In this document: one piece after another, positions 44,303 through 56,164 of the stretch
How the letters are laid out: every line of letters begins with the position of its first letter
Numbering within the stretch: position 1 is the first letter of the stretch
Origin: Diadophis punctatus similis
Taxonomy: Eukaryota > Chordata > Lepidosauria > Squamata > Dipsadidae
Length of the DNA stretch: 64,000 nucleotides
Direction: 5' to 3'
Assembly: GCA_023053685.1 (NCBI GenBank)
Contig: JALIGW010000025.1
Coordinates: forward strand, 9,817,953 to 9,881,952
Made by a program: the position numbers and the translations under genes
The notes under the pieces: model-generated
The model's input: only the letters and a program-made list of their open reading frames with translations
What the model was told of the DNA's origin: nothing
The model's database searches: none

Positions 44303-45949
44303 ATGGAAGGCAGGGCTGAGGATTTTGGACGATATCTGCATGACAAAATTGCTCAGATTCAGGGGGAACTGGACTCCAACTGGGTGGATACGGACGCGGT
44401 GACAGGGAATAGTCTTGAGAAAGTTATCTGGGAAGAGTTTGACTCGGTGACCCCTGAGGATGTGGACAAGATTCTGGGGAGGCTCAGTGCGGTCACATGT
44501 TTATTGGACCCGTGTCCCTCCTGGTTAGTGCTGGCTTCCCGGGAGGTTACACGAGGCTGGCTCCAGGGAATTATTAACGCTTCTTTGGGGGAGGGTTACT
44601 TCCCCATGGCCTTGAAAGAAGCGGTGGTGAGGCCTCTCCTCAAGAAGCCCTCCCTGGACCCAGCAATTTTAGCTAACTATCGCCCTGTCTCCAACCTTCG
44701 CTTTGTGATGAAGGTTGTTGAGGGTGTGGTCGCACGACAGTTTCCCCAGTACTTGGAGGAATCATCATATCTAGATCCATTCCAGTCGGGTTTCAGGGCC
44801 GGGCACAGCACGGAAACGGCATTGGTCACATTGGTTGATGATCTCTGGAGGGCTCGGGACAGGGGTTGTTCCTCTGTCCTGGTCCTATTAGACCTCTCAG
44901 CGGCTTTTGATACCATTGATCATGGTATCATGCTGCACCGGCTGGAAGAGTTAGGGATAGGGGGCACCGTTTTTCGTTGGTTCTTCTCCTTTCTCTCCAA
45001 CTGGTTGCAGTTTGTATTGGCAGGGGGGCAGAGGTTGTCCTCGAGGCCTCTCACATATGGAGTGCCCCAGGGGTCGATTCTCTCACCCCTTCTGTTCAAC
45101 ATCTATGTGAAGCCGCTGGGTGAGATCATCCGTGGCTTTGGGGTGAAGTACCATCAGTATGCTGATGATAAACAGCTGTACATTTCTACCCCAGGCCACC
45201 CCAATGATGCCCTTGAAGTGATGTCCCAGTGCCTGGAAGCTGTGCGGATCTGGATCGGGAGAAACCAACTCAGGCTCAACCCTTCCAAGATGGAGTGGCT
45301 GTGGTTCCCAGCGTCTCGATATAGTCAGATGATTCCATCTCTGACTATCGGGGGCGAGTCTCTAGCCGCCGCCGAAAGGGCTCGCAACCTGGGTGTCCTC
45401 CTGGATTCACAGCTGTCCTTAGAGGACCATCTGTCAGCTGTGACCAGGGCAGCCTTTTATCAGGTCCGCCTGATATGCCAGTTGCGGCCCTTTCTGGATC
45501 GGGATTCCCTGTGCACAGTCACTCATGCCCTCGTCACATCGCGTCTGGATTACTATAATGCTCTCTACATGGAGCTCCCCATGAAGAGCACCCGGAGGCT
45601 CCAGCTGGTCCAGAATGTAGCCGCGCTGGTGGTTTCGGGGGCTAATTGGCGCTCCCATATAACACCCCTCCTGCACGAGCTGCACTGGCTTCCAGTGGTC
45701 TACCAGGTGCGCTTCAAGGTGCTTGTTACTACCTTTAAAGCGCTCCATGGCATTGGACCTAGGTATCTCCGAGACTGTCTGCTGCCACAAACTGCCTCCC
45801 ATCGACCAGTGCGCTCCCAAAGAGAGGGCCTCCTCGGGGTGCCATCAGCCAAACAGTGTAGGCTGGTGACACCCAGGGGGAGGGCCTTCTCTGTTGGGAG
45901 CACCCACCCTCTGGAATCAGCTCCCTCCAGATTTAAGAACCATTCATGA
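44303..45949 (+). pseudogene. L2-clade LINE reverse transcriptase, long but broken frame
   Basis: A 548-codon frame carries an ordered reverse transcriptase: NYRPVSNL (residues 125-132), FQSGFRAGHSTETALV (160-175), LDLSAAFDTIDHG (196-208), GVPQGSILSPLLFNIY (253-268) and YADD (286-289), followed by the L2 thumb and C-terminal region. The residue after YADD is K where L2 normally has T. The endonuclease domain is absent, so the copy is 5'-truncated and the first Met is only where the frame opens. Near 45893-45902 the frame shifts. The usual end (APTLWNQLPPDLR... to AGLA and stop at about 46010) continues in another frame. In an intact element this enzyme primes reverse transcription at nicked DNA. 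Confidence 0.9.
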
Positions 45950-46216
45950 CCTGGCCACCTTCTGCCGTGCCCTCAAGGCGTACTATTTTTATCAAGCCGG
46001 GCTGGCGTGAAAAGGTTTTTGGGGTTTTTAAGATTTTACCAAATTTTACCAAATTTTAATTATATTGTCTTAAATCAGGGCCACATCTAATATTTTCTTT
46101 TAAATGTATATATATTTTAATGCTTATATTGTATTTTTACTTAGCTGTTCACCGCCCTGAGTCCCCAGAGAAGGGCGGTATATAAATTTAACTATAAATA
46201 AATAAATAAATAAATG
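44303..46216 (+). mobile_element. L2-clade LINE, 5'-truncated, with 3' end
   Basis: Contains the broken ORF2 and a 3' UTR ending in the hairpin ACCGCCCTGAG...AGAAGGGCGGT (46151-46180), TATATAAAT and an (AAAT)n tail. It sits inside mariner-type element F2, whose sequence resumes at 46217. Confidence 0.88.
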
Positions 46217-46328
46217 ATGGTTGCAGTGTCCTGGGGGTCATGGGATCCCCTTTTGTGACCTTCTGATAAGCAAAGTCAACTGGGAAGCCAGATTCACTTA
46301 ACAAATGTGGCAAGAAAAGTTGTAAAAT

Positions 46329-46456
<128 letters not shown>

Positions 46457-46726
46457 CATTTTTATAGGCCGCCCAACTCCCGCAGGACTCTGGGCGACTT
46501 ACAACATGGAAAATACATTTTACAAAAAACCCGATAATAAACATTTTAAAAAAAATACAAATATCTGTATTACTTCTCAGGTTTCAAAATTTTTCTTAAG
46601 AGCTGTAACTATTCGAGGAGAACGTTGTAATTCCCTTTAGCCAAGACTTCTGGTGTTAATGGTTTGTGATTTTATTTTTTTCTTTTATTTTTTGTTGCAC
46701 TTGTATTTTGGTCTGTGACTGTGAAT

Positions 46727-46888
<162 letters not shown>

Positions 46889-47236
46889 AAATTTAAAAAT
46901 TTAAAAAATTACAAGCATAATCATTCATACATGGGGGAGACCTAAGGTATTCAAAATGGGGCAAAGCTCACCACAAATTTTTCACTTAGCAAAATAAATT
47001 TTGGGCTCATTTGTGGTCATAAGTGGAAGACTACCTGCACCTTCTGATATCAAACGTGGAGTGAAAAAAGCTATCTATGAAGGGATTTCTGATTTAGTGT
47101 ATGCTTAGATCCTGGGTTATCTTTAAGACTTTGGAAAAATGTGAATTTGCTTGATTATTAATAAAGAATACAAACTGAATGGGAAATGTAATATACATTG
47201 CTATATACATTGCTTAATAAATATACAAATATACAT

Positions 47237-47322
47237 TGCTTAATGGTGTAAACCGCTTAGAGAGTGCTTGCACTGTGAGGCGGTATATAAGTCTCACAAA
47301 TAAATAAATAAATAAATAAATA
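47237..47322 (+). mobile_element. SINE 3' end with (AAAT)n tail
   Basis: GTGTAAACCGCTTAGAGAG...GAGGCGGTATATAAGTC then AAAT units. Only the 3' hairpin and tail are present. Confidence 0.75.
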
Positions 47323-47329
47323 AATGCCC

Positions 47330-48085
47330 TAGCACACCTAATGCCTAATTTTGCTATTAATATCTAATTCATCCATCTCTTTTGGCCTTCCCCTCATTGT
47401 GTGTTTATATGTGAGGGGTGGGGGGGGGAGCAGGCAAGGTGGGGGCGGAAGAGAAGTGTGCATAGCATTATTGGTTCCAGGCTTTCTCATTAGGATGATT
47501 TCGGAACATAATTAAGCAAATCCTGCCACCCGCTATCATTGTTAGGTGTCTTGTCGTTTTACTCCTCTTTTTCCACCCCTGCAGCCCTGGAAAAATTCAT
47601 TGTTCATTCTTTGGAGGATTAGAGTATGCTCAGCATCTTTAATGGGTTGCATTTGCTGAATGGAACATAATCATCTGCTTGTCAAGCTTGTATGGTGTTC
47701 CAAAAAGGGGGAAAAATACCCACTTATTTTATTTCAGAATCTATATTAGGAGAGCTGATGCACTCTTATAAGTTGAATTATAGGCTTGGGTTTAGGTTGT
47801 CATTCACAAACTCACTAAGTGGCTTTGAAGAAATCAGCCTGTTTCTCAATCTCCTGTTTCTGTCCCAAAAATGAGAATGTCAGGGCCAATTTGTATTGGT
47901 GGGAGGTGGCTGCCATAGCTCAAATCTATCACTTAGCATTGAGCTCCCATCTTGACTTGCATTTATGATGTGAATAGGCAAGTTTATGTTGCAGCATGTA
48001 AATTGATATATTCCTTCCTTACTGGAGCCACCTATCCTAACACAATAAATACTCGTGATTAGAACTGATCCATGGAAAGTGCTAG
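47330..48085. other. No recognised feature
   Basis: Unique-looking DNA. Confidence 0.5.
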
Positions 48086-48089
48086 ATCG

Positions 48090-48405
48090 CAACCCAACCC
48101 AACCTAACCCAACCCAACCCAACCCAACCAACCCAACCCAACCCAACCCAACCCAGCCCAGCCCAGCCCAGCCCAGCCCAGCCCAGCCCAGCCCAGCCCA
48201 GCCCAGCCCAGCCCAGCCCAGCCCAGCCCAGCCCAGCCAAGCCAAGCCAAGCCAAGCCAAGCCAAGCCAAGCCAAGCCAAGCCAAGCCAAGCCAAGCCAA
48301 ACCAACCAAACCAAACCAAACCAAACCAAACCAAACCAAACCAAACCAAACCAAACCAAACCAAACCAAACCAAACCAAACCAAACCAAACCAAACCAAA
48401 CCAAA
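48090..48405. repeat. Pentanucleotide array with four unit types in blocks
   Basis: The array reads AACCC units (48090-48155), AGCCC units (48155-48235), AAGCC units (48235-48300) and AAACC units (48300-48405). Each border differs by one base of the unit. Because 5 is not a multiple of 3 and no unit makes stops, long open frames run through it on both strands. They are not genes. Confidence 0.97.
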
Positions 48406-48497
48406 CATATTGTAAGCAACTTAGCATCTTTCAGAAGTTTGGACTTAAACTTTGGCAATGCTAGGATTACGGGGATTTTAACCCAAACCATCTAGAG

Positions 48498-48633
48498 CAG
48501 GGATGTCAAACTTACATCGTCACGGTGTCATCATGTGACATATTGTGACTTTTCCCCCCTTCGCTTAACCAGGTGTGGGCGTGGCCAGCACGTGACGCAT
48601 CCGGACCGCAGGCCGCCGAGTTTGACATCCCTG
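48498..48633. mobile_element. Short hAT MITE, family E copy 2
   Basis: 136 bp, ends CAGGGATGTCAAAC / GTTTGACATCCCTG, exact duplication atctagag (48490-48497, 48634-48641). Non-coding. Confidence 0.92.
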
Positions 48634-48664
48634 ATCTAGAGAGGATCAGGCATGATCATTTCCT

Positions 48665-48770
48665 TTTTGGCAGTGGTTTGCTCTCCAAGCTTGTTTCAAT
48701 TTAGTTTCTGAACGTTTTGTTACCAGACTAGGTAACATCATCATCAGGATTTTCTTGCCCAATTCTCCTT
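48665..48770 (-). mobile_element. Penelope-like terminal fragment, family P copy 5
   Basis: On the minus strand: CTGATGATGATGTTACCTAG, TCTGGTAAC, AAAACGTTC. It resembles the hammerhead region with an extra ATG triplet and AAAA in place of GAAA, so it is probably inactive. Confidence 0.55.
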
Positions 48771-48774
48771 AGCT

Positions 48775-49350
48775 TATAAATGTCTTGTGTGCCAGTGTGG
48801 TCAGTTGGTTGTGTGATTGGTTGTTTGTTTAGAGCTATATTTAAATTCTGAGCAGCTGGTTGGTTCTCTTGTTGACTGGTCATTCAAATGGTCTGGTTTC
48901 TTACATATTCATATGCTGGATCTAGAAAAATATGCTTGTTAATTGCTCCTTTGGTAGAATACCAGGCTTCAATAAATTAATGTGTGTGGCGGGTGTTGGC
49001 ATGGCCAATGGTCATTGATTATTTATTATTGATCATTTCCTTTTTTCACAAATAGCATGCTGTCTATACTTTCAATCATCTTTGGAGGTCTTGTTCTTCC
49101 TGGCTACCTCACATCCTTTCCCACCACTAATGCCAAGAAGGTAGAATCTTCTTTTTCCAGCTTTTCCTCCATCTATGAAGAGACCCATGCATTGCTCCTC
49201 CTCCTTCATAACAATTGGGGTTTATCCTTCCCAAATGAGAAAACCAATACCCAACACAGGAAATAGAGAACACCACCTCTGGTCTTTACAGAACCTGATT
49301 AATATCTTCTCTTCCGTTTGCTTAAAAGGAGTCCCTGTGGATTTTACTAT
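48775..49350. other. No recognised feature
   Basis: Unique-looking DNA. The frame at 49057-49266 has no recognisable domain. Confidence 0.45.
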
Positions 49351-49352
49351 GC

Positions 49353-49570
49353 TAGTCGTTGCCAATTATAGGAGGCAGTGGTCATCCCATTCAAGGCCAT
49401 TGAGCCAGCACTATCTGAAGACGTTTCCATGGCCATGTGGTCAGCATAATGTCACATTGAGCTGTTACTTTCCCACCAAAGTGGTACCCATTTATCTATT
49501 CACATTTGCATGCTTTCAAATTGCTAGGTAAGCAGGAGCTGGGGCGAGAATGGGCGTTCACCCCATCAAT
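49353..49570 (-). mobile_element. Sauria-type SINE, decayed
   Basis: It shares CCAGCACTATCTGAAGAC, CATGTGGTCAGCAT, TTCCCACCAAAGTGGT and AGCTGGGGCGAG with the copy at 61385-61740. The tRNA head is missing or unrecognisable. Confidence 0.75.
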
Positions 49571-49894
49571 AATTCACTGGTCTACAAGGAGAAAACCTTG
49601 GAAATGAAAATAGCTTGATTTTACCAGAATTGGGTCACTAATAAAGGAAAATTAAATCCTCAGTATTAATTGGCTCCAGTTTCGAAGATACAGCTTCAGG
49701 TCAAAATTGCATCAAAATAATTCAAAATTATGAGGGGTATGTGCGATTATGCTCCACAACTTTTCTGCAAAATGTGATATAGCAATGAGAATGGTGCCAC
49801 ACCAATCATCTTTTGATTGATACCAATAACATAACTTTCCATTCATTTATTGGTTTTCCATGTAACATTTTCATACTTTTAGCATGAAAAACTG

Positions 49895-50440
49895 ACAAGC
49901 TCTAACATCAGATTAAACGATAAGGTTCCATCTTTATTCGGTATCTAAACTGCACTTTTTGGCTTTTCTCTTGTGAACTGCATCATCCCTGGGGAGGTTC
50001 CAGCAGTAATCGGCAAGCATGGATGGACTCCATTTTCATTGGTATCTTTTATCCATGCCTGCGATATCCTGGTGGAATCTCTCCCCATGCTCATCACTCA
50101 CTACCCCACAGTTCAAAGACAAATAGTCTAAATCAGGGGTGAAATGCTACCGGTTCGGCACGGTCTGAACGTACTGGTAGCAGCGGCCACTGGTGTTTCA
50201 GAGAATCAGTAGCAGCAGCAGCACCCACCCGGATGTCGCCATTTTCTTGTTTTTAACCCTCTGCGCATGCACAAAGCCTTCTGAGCATGTGCAGAGGGTG
50301 AAAAAGTGTGTGACAGTGGCACGCACGCTTCTGAACCAGTAGGGAAGGTAAGTAAATTTCACCACTGGTCTAAATGCAAGTGTAAGAAGTGAATTTTCAG
50401 TGACATGTTTGCATCATGTTTGCATCAAGTACTTTATAAA
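49895..50440 (-). pseudogene. Fossil coding sequence with GERFHQDI motif, split by a hAT
   Basis: On the minus strand a frame starts MSLKIHFLHLHLDYL at 50406. It is interrupted by hAT B and its target duplication (50126-50367), then continues SLNCG..., SDEHGERFHQDIAGMDKRYQ (50050-50110) and SPSMLADYCW... LPRDD to about 49940. With the hAT and one duplication copy discounted the frame is continuous, apart from one stop after RYQ. This block belongs to a widespread, poorly characterised protein family found in many insects and vertebrates and probably carried by a mobile element. Its function is unknown to me. Confidence 0.7.
50134..50367. mobile_element. Non-autonomous hAT transposon, family B copy 2
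   Basis: 234 bp, ends CAGGGGTGAAATGC / AATTTCACCACTG, exact duplication gtctaaat (50126-50133, 50368-50375). It carries TGCGCATGCACAAAGCC near 50262. Confidence 0.92.
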
Positions 50441-50639
50441 TTTTCCATATGTCAATTTTCATAGTCATCTGCCTTGCTGTTCTCAAAGTGAAGATAAATT
50501 TATACACTTCCATGTGGTACCATTTTCACCGTTCTACCATATTTTGTCGAGAAGTTACGAGGCATCATGATCATTAGACACCTTCCTCCCTTGTAGGCAA
50601 ATATACTCGCCTGAGTATAAATCTTTATTGTGAAATATC

Positions 50640-51670
50640 TTGAAAACTTTAGCCAACCACCACCTTTATCACCTGTTTTCTAATTCATCTAATCAAAATA
50701 TATAAAAGTGATACATTTTATCTCTGAGATCGATAATTTCTCAAAATTTGTAGACCAATGATCAGTTTTGCTGTATTGGACTGTTGCAGACTTGGTTTAA
50801 AGACCAGCCATAGTTTCCGTTGCCCCTGACTTTATAATCTTTAATCTGGATAAAGAGTTCAACAAAGCTCAAGATTGCATACAATGGTATTTTTTAACAT
50901 TTCACTTGGCATTAAAACAATGACCTTAATTTGATTTTTGGCTATTTAAACATCATTCTTTTTTTTCCCTTTTCTTTTGGCCTTTTAGGCAGACATTGTT
51001 ATTTAGGCAGGGTTTTGAATTACAATAGTGGTCCAGGTTGGAATTTACATTTGTTTCTGCTGTTAATGTGTCACCTCTCTTTTTAATGGACTGCTGAAGA
51101 TTTTTGTTTTTCTCCTTGATTCTATTCTAGTCTGCTTTGTGCTTTTATGATTATGAGTCACTATGCATATTTTTTAAAAAAAACTTAAGCCAGAATATAA
51201 AAGCCAGGATATGTCAAAACCTTTGCTGTGCTGACCTTTGTCAAGACTCCATCATGGTAATACTACCCTTTTCTTAGTGCTACATCAGATTTTCACCTTA
51301 TACTCTTGGGATACTGTATCAAGCTCCCTTTGTCCTGTGTGTTTCATTCTATCCTTATTTAATTTCCAACCTTCTTCATGCTATTAAAAACCTCAGGACA
51401 GGCAGCAAGTATTAAAAATGACAATAGAGCCTCCCTGATACAATGATCATGCATTGCTGCAATAAAATAAGCATAGATAGTAAAGGCTTGCCATTTTTGC
51501 TAAGAAAAAGATAAATTTAATTAAGTAAATTGTTAATTTGGGGCTTAAATTAATCTATCCTCAAAGGCTTACTATAATGATTAAAATGTCCCATCCTTAC
51601 CAGAATCACTTATTCCATGCAATCAAGGTATTAACACATTCCTTCTCACTATCATAATCTATACTATATC
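50640..51670. other. No recognised feature
   Basis: AT-rich unique-looking DNA, partly perhaps flanking remains of the fossil element at 49895. Confidence 0.45.
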
Positions 51671-51675
51671 ATAAA

Positions 51676-52600
51676 ACATAGAATAATAGAGTTGGAAGGG
51701 ACCTTGGAGGTCTTCTAGTCCAACCCACTGCTCAGGCAGGAAACCCTATAATATTTCAGACAAATGGTTATTCAATCTCTTCTTAAAAACTTCCAGTGTT
51801 GGAGCATTTACAACTTCTGGAGGCAAGCTGTTCCACTGATTAATTGTTCTCACTGTCAGGAAATTTCTCCTTAGTTCTAGGTTGCTTCTCTCTTTGATTG
51901 TTTTTATCCATTGCTTCTTGTCCTACCCTCAGGTGCTTTGGAGAATAGCTTGACTCCCTCTTCCTTGTGGCAACCCTGAGATATTGGAATACTGCTATCA
52001 TGTCTCTCCTGGTCCTTCTTTTCATTAAACTAGACATACTCAGTTCCTGCAACCGTTCTTCATACGTTTTAGCCTCCAGTCCTCTAATCATCTTTGTTGT
52101 TCTTCCCTGCACTCTTTCTAGAGTGTCAACATCTTTTTTACATCATGGTGACCAAAACTGGGTGCAGTATTCCAAGTGTGACCTTACCAAGACATTACAA
52201 AGTGGTATTAACACTTCATGTGATCTTGATTCTATCCTTCTGTTTATGCAGCTTAGAACTGTGTTGGCTTTTTTGGCAACTGCAGCACACTGTTGGCTCA
52301 TATTTAAATGATTGTCCACTAGGACTTCAAGGTCCCTCTCATAGTTACTACTGTTGAGCGAGGTACCACGTATACTGTACCTGTGCATTTTGTTTTTCTT
52401 GCATAAATGTAGAACCTTACTTTTTTCCCCATTGAATTTCATTTTGTTAGATAGCGCCCAATGTTCAAGTCTGTCAAGATCCTTCGGTATCTTATCAAGT
52501 CTGTCAAGATTCTTCTCTTTTCTGGAATGTTGGTTATTCCTGCTTGCTTGGTATTGTCTGCAAATTGGATGAGTTCCCCATCTATCCCCTCGTCCATACC
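51676..52600 (-). mobile_element. CR1 LINE, longest copy, end of reverse transcriptase to 3' tip
   Basis: Minus-strand frames contain KSKVLHL, ERDLEVLVDNHLNMSQQC, AAVAKKAN and RSHLEYCTQFWSP (52143-52442). After a frame change come RTTKMIRGLEAKTYEERLQEL and the C-terminal region (51840-52112). The 3' tip reads GGTCCCTTCCAACTCTATTATTCTATG. The YADD core is not included. Confidence 0.9.
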
Positions 52601-52609
52601 ATTGATGGG

Positions 52610-53330
52610 CCTAAAACAGATTGGCCATATTTGTTAGTTTCTTTGTTTTTTCTTTTGTTTTCTTTGTTTTCTTTAAACTTTAAAGTTTTTTTTTTAAGTG
52701 TACAATTATTTTTTTGAAAAATGTTTGCCACTTCAGCAATATTACCCTTATCTTGCATAAGGGCACTGAAAAAAAGATCTAACCTTTAAATATTTTGAGA
52801 CAAATTGTGGGCACCAATTTTTGGGATGATGGAAACTTCGGCACCTGCAGATGCCAGTAATTGACTAATAGCATCTGGAGACTAGACCCTGGATCTTCTG
52901 CTGTTGAAAAACCTACATCTGACCTGGGGTTTGGGATCTGGCTCCAGAAGCAAAATGCAGATGTTCTGCCAGTGAGACTAACTAGATAGAGTTGTTGCAT
53001 TCACTTCTTAAGTGCTTAGCTATAGATGTCCCGTGTTATAACTGTGAGTGCTATAAATCTAAGGTAATTTACTGGAGCAAGTTTGATGCAGAGAAAAGGG
53101 CCAGAGAAGCTAGGTTGAAAATTTGAGATTTGTAGCCTCTTACATATTGTATAGGTCATTGTTTGTAACTAGGTCATGATTCAATCAAAGAAGTTTCGTT
53201 CAAAGGAAAAGATGAAAAAAAAGAGATGAATCAGTTCCAGGGAAAGATGCAAGCAACACCAAAAGAAAATCAGTGAGCAGGCATAAATGTGCAAACCAGG
53301 GCATCGTCCCAAGTATTGCCTAACTACTAG
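52610..53330. other. No recognised feature
   Basis: Unique-looking DNA. Confidence 0.5.
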
Positions 53331-53334
53331 TAAC

Positions 53335-53775
53335 AGTGAGGACCACTAAGATGATCAAAGGCCTGGAGACTAAAACATATGAAGAAAGGCTGCAGGATTT
53401 GGGTTTGGCTAGTCTAAAGAAAAGAAGAATTAGGGGTGACTTGATAGCATGTATTCCAGTATTTGAGGGGCTGCCACAAAGAAGAGGGGGTCAAATTATT
53501 CTCCAAAGCACCAGAGGGCAGGACAAGAAACAATGGTTGGAAACTAACCAAAGAGAGAAACAACTTGGAGTTAAGGAGAAACTTCCTAAGAGTGAGGACA
53601 ATTAACCAGTAGACTAGCTTGCTTTCAGAAATCATGGGCACGCCATCACTGGAAGTTTTTAAGAAAAAACTAGACAGCCACTTATCTGAAATAGTATAGG
53701 TTCTCTTGCTTGAGCAAGGGGTTGGACTAGAAGACCTCCAAGGTCCCCTCCAGCTCTATTCTATTCTACTCTGTC
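53335..53775 (+). mobile_element. CR1 LINE, 5'-truncated
   Basis: The frame from 53336 reads TTKMIKGLETKTYEERLQDLG and the usual C-terminal region, with a frameshift near 53445. The 3' tip ends CCTCCAGCTCTATTCTATTCTA, the AATAG-type tail. Confidence 0.88.
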
Positions 53776-53779
53776 AGGG

Positions 53780-54708
53780 GAGTTCTGATTTTTCCAACTT
53801 TTATGTTATCTTTTTTCCAATAGCCTCGATTGCTTCCACTGTCTTGGATCTGAAAAAGGAGCAGATCACAGCAAAGAAACAGCTGGTGACTTCTTTAGGA
53901 AAAGTAATTATGTCAAGCTGTTCCCCGACAGCTGCCTGGATACTGCTATCTTCTGTTCTTTAACGTGGATTCCCACCAGAGGCAAACATGACAATGGAGG
54001 TGGTTGCGATTGTATACCATGCCTTCTTCCACCACTTGTGGGTCAGCTTAGATTTATAGAGGTTTGAATCACAAGCTTTTTGAGAATGGGTGGAATGCTT
54101 GTGCAGAAACACCCCATTCCCCTGTCCAATCTACAATAAGAGAATCATTTCTGTCCTCCCCATGAAGATGAGAAGGACACGGGAGAACAAAGCTCTTGAG
54201 GTGGAAACATAATACGTTTCTAATCAAAGTCTTCAAGGAGCGAATGTCATTCCACCAAGGAGCGAATGTTATTCTATTTTGTCCCTGTCTTCTAACTACA
54301 AGAATCCCTCGATAACAAGTTGATACCTAAACTATATTGGTGGCGGAGTTATGAGCAATGTCCTTGAAGCAAAATGGAAGACAATTGGATTGTTTTTCAA
54401 AACTGTACACCTTGCCTGCTGTTTACAAATGTGCTCTGCGCCCGTTTATCCCGTTACTGAACAAACGGCAATTGATTTTCTCATACGCTGCTTTTTTTTG
54501 TTTTTTTGTTTTAAAGCATCAACATCCAAAGAACGTTAGATGCAAGGGTGCTTGTCTGTTTTAGTGCAGAATCTTTCCATTCCATTCCCCCCTAAAAAAA
54601 ATAAGCCATGGATTGGAGAAGCCTTGTAATAGGTATTGATTTCTGACAATGAACAAGAATCAACCTGACTGAAGAGATTGCACAATTGTGACGATGATTC
54701 CCTTAATG
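53780..54708. other. No recognised feature
   Basis: Unique-looking DNA without supported genes. Confidence 0.5.
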
Positions 54709-54709
54709 G

Positions 54710-54710
<1 letters not shown>

Positions 54711-54749
<39 letters not shown>
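54711..54749. repeat. (GT)n microsatellite
   Basis: About 19 perfect units. Confidence 0.97.
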
Positions 54750-54752
<3 letters not shown>

Positions 54753-55014
54753 CACAAACCAACGCACATGTACAGGAAAAAAAACCATGCATTTGAGGAT
54801 TATGATTGCTTTAGAATGATGAAAGTCAGATTATGGGGGAAATACAGAAAAGGGGGGAAAAAAAGAAACAAAATAGAGAAGAAGAACAGAGTTTGTGAAG
54901 AAAGATTAATGTAACTCCAGCTCATATACTTACAACAGCTGAATGCAACCTGAGTACTCGTTATGTGTAGTGTGCTATATATGGGGCAATTAAGAAAAAT
55001 TGCTCCACCAAGTA

Positions 55015-55898
55015 CAGATAATCCTCTACTTATAACAATTTGTTTAGTGACCGTTCAAAGTGATAACATCACTGAAAAAGTGACTTACTATATTTTTTGG
55101 AGTATAAGACGCACCTTTTTCCTCCCTAAAAGTGGCTGAAAATTTGGGCGCGTCTTATACTTCGAATGTAGCTTTTTTTTCCAGCCCTAACTAGGTGCTA
55201 ACAGATCTTCCCAGCTCTTACCTTGCAGGCTTTTTCATTGTTACTCTCTCCAAAGAATGTTTCTCCAGCCCTAAGTCTTTGCAGAATTTTTTTTCATTGC
55301 TCTACTTGCTCCGAATAAGTTTTTTTCTAGCCCTAACCAGGTGCTAACTATCTTCCCAGCTCTTACTGGCTTGCATGCTCTTTCATTGTTACTCTCTCAG
55401 AAGAAGGTTTTTTAAAGTCCTAACCAGGGGATGAAATAATGTGCTGAAGCTGACCAGACTAAGGACGCTAGCCAGATGAATACCTGGTAGGCAGATTGTT
55501 TTCCCCTATTTTCCTCCCCAAAAACTAAGGTGCGTCTTATACTCTGGTGCGTCTTATACTCCGAAAAATACGGTATGTACATTTTTCATACTTACAACCA
55601 TGAAGCATCCCTATGGTCATGTGATCAAAATTCAGATGTTTGGCAACTGGTTCACATTTACGATGGTCACAGTGTCCCAGGGTCACGTTATCCCCTTTTG
55701 TGACCTTCTGGGAAGCAAAGTCAATGGGGCAAGTCAGATACACTTTAACAATCATGTTACTAACTTCACCACTGCAACGATTCACTTAACAGCCGTGGCA
55801 AGAAAAGTCGTAAAATGGGTCAAAATTCACTTAACAAATTTCTCACTTAGCAACATAAATTTTGGGCTCCATTGTGGTGGTAAGTCAAGGACTACTTG
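55015..55898 (+). mobile_element. Mariner-type MITE, family F copy 3, with G element inside
   Basis: Ends CAGATAATCCTCTACTTA / TAAGTCAAGGACTACTTG with TA on both sides (55013-55014, 55899-55900). Removing 55088-55573 and one TA restores a continuous F sequence (GTGACTTA|TGTACATTTTT). Confidence 0.85.
55088..55573. mobile_element. TA-target DNA transposon, family G copy 2
   Basis: 486 bp with ends CTATATTTTTTGGAG / CTCCGAAAAATACGG and TA duplications (55086-55087, 55574-55575). Two GGTGCGTCTTATA-type words sit at each end. Internally, an AGCCCTAAC...TTCCCAGCTCTTAC...TTCATTGTTACTCTCT segment of about 140 bp occurs twice (from about 55178 and 55328). Confidence 0.85.
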
Positions 55899-55924
55899 TA
55901 TCTGTCAGGCAGACTGCATTACCT

Positions 55925-56022
55925 ATGGTTGTTAAGTTAGAAACATGGTTGTTAAGTAAAGTTGGCTTCCCCATTGATGTTGCTTTTCAGAAGGTTATAA
56001 ACGGTGATCATATATCCCCGTC
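55925..56022 (-). mobile_element. Mariner-type MITE family F, fragment
   Basis: GGTTGTTAAGTTAG...AACATGGTTGTTAAGTAAAG and GGCTTCCCCATTGATG match the middle of F1 (1989-2090), directly beside F3. Confidence 0.7.
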
Positions 56023-56024
56023 AT

Positions 56025-56160
56025 AAATGTGTCTGAGTTGTTTGTCTCCTTCTGTGTCTTTTTTTTTTTTTTTGGTGTCTTTTGATTATATCTTTTAAAT
56101 AGTATATAGTTAAGGTTTATCTCTATGTGGGGGTTGTTGTTTTTTTGGAGGGCTGAAAGC
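56025..56160. repeat. Unclassified dispersed repeat, copy 2
   Basis: It shares GTGTCTGAGTTGTTTGTCTCC... and TTTTGATTATATCTTTTAAATAG with 41820-41915, with a poly-T insertion in the middle. Confidence 0.55.
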
Positions 56161-56164
56161 GTAG

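Noticed and set aside
48055..48495. Long overlapping open frames on both strands (up to 203 codons)
   Set aside because: They only translate a pentanucleotide array. Every frame is open because no unit contains a stop.
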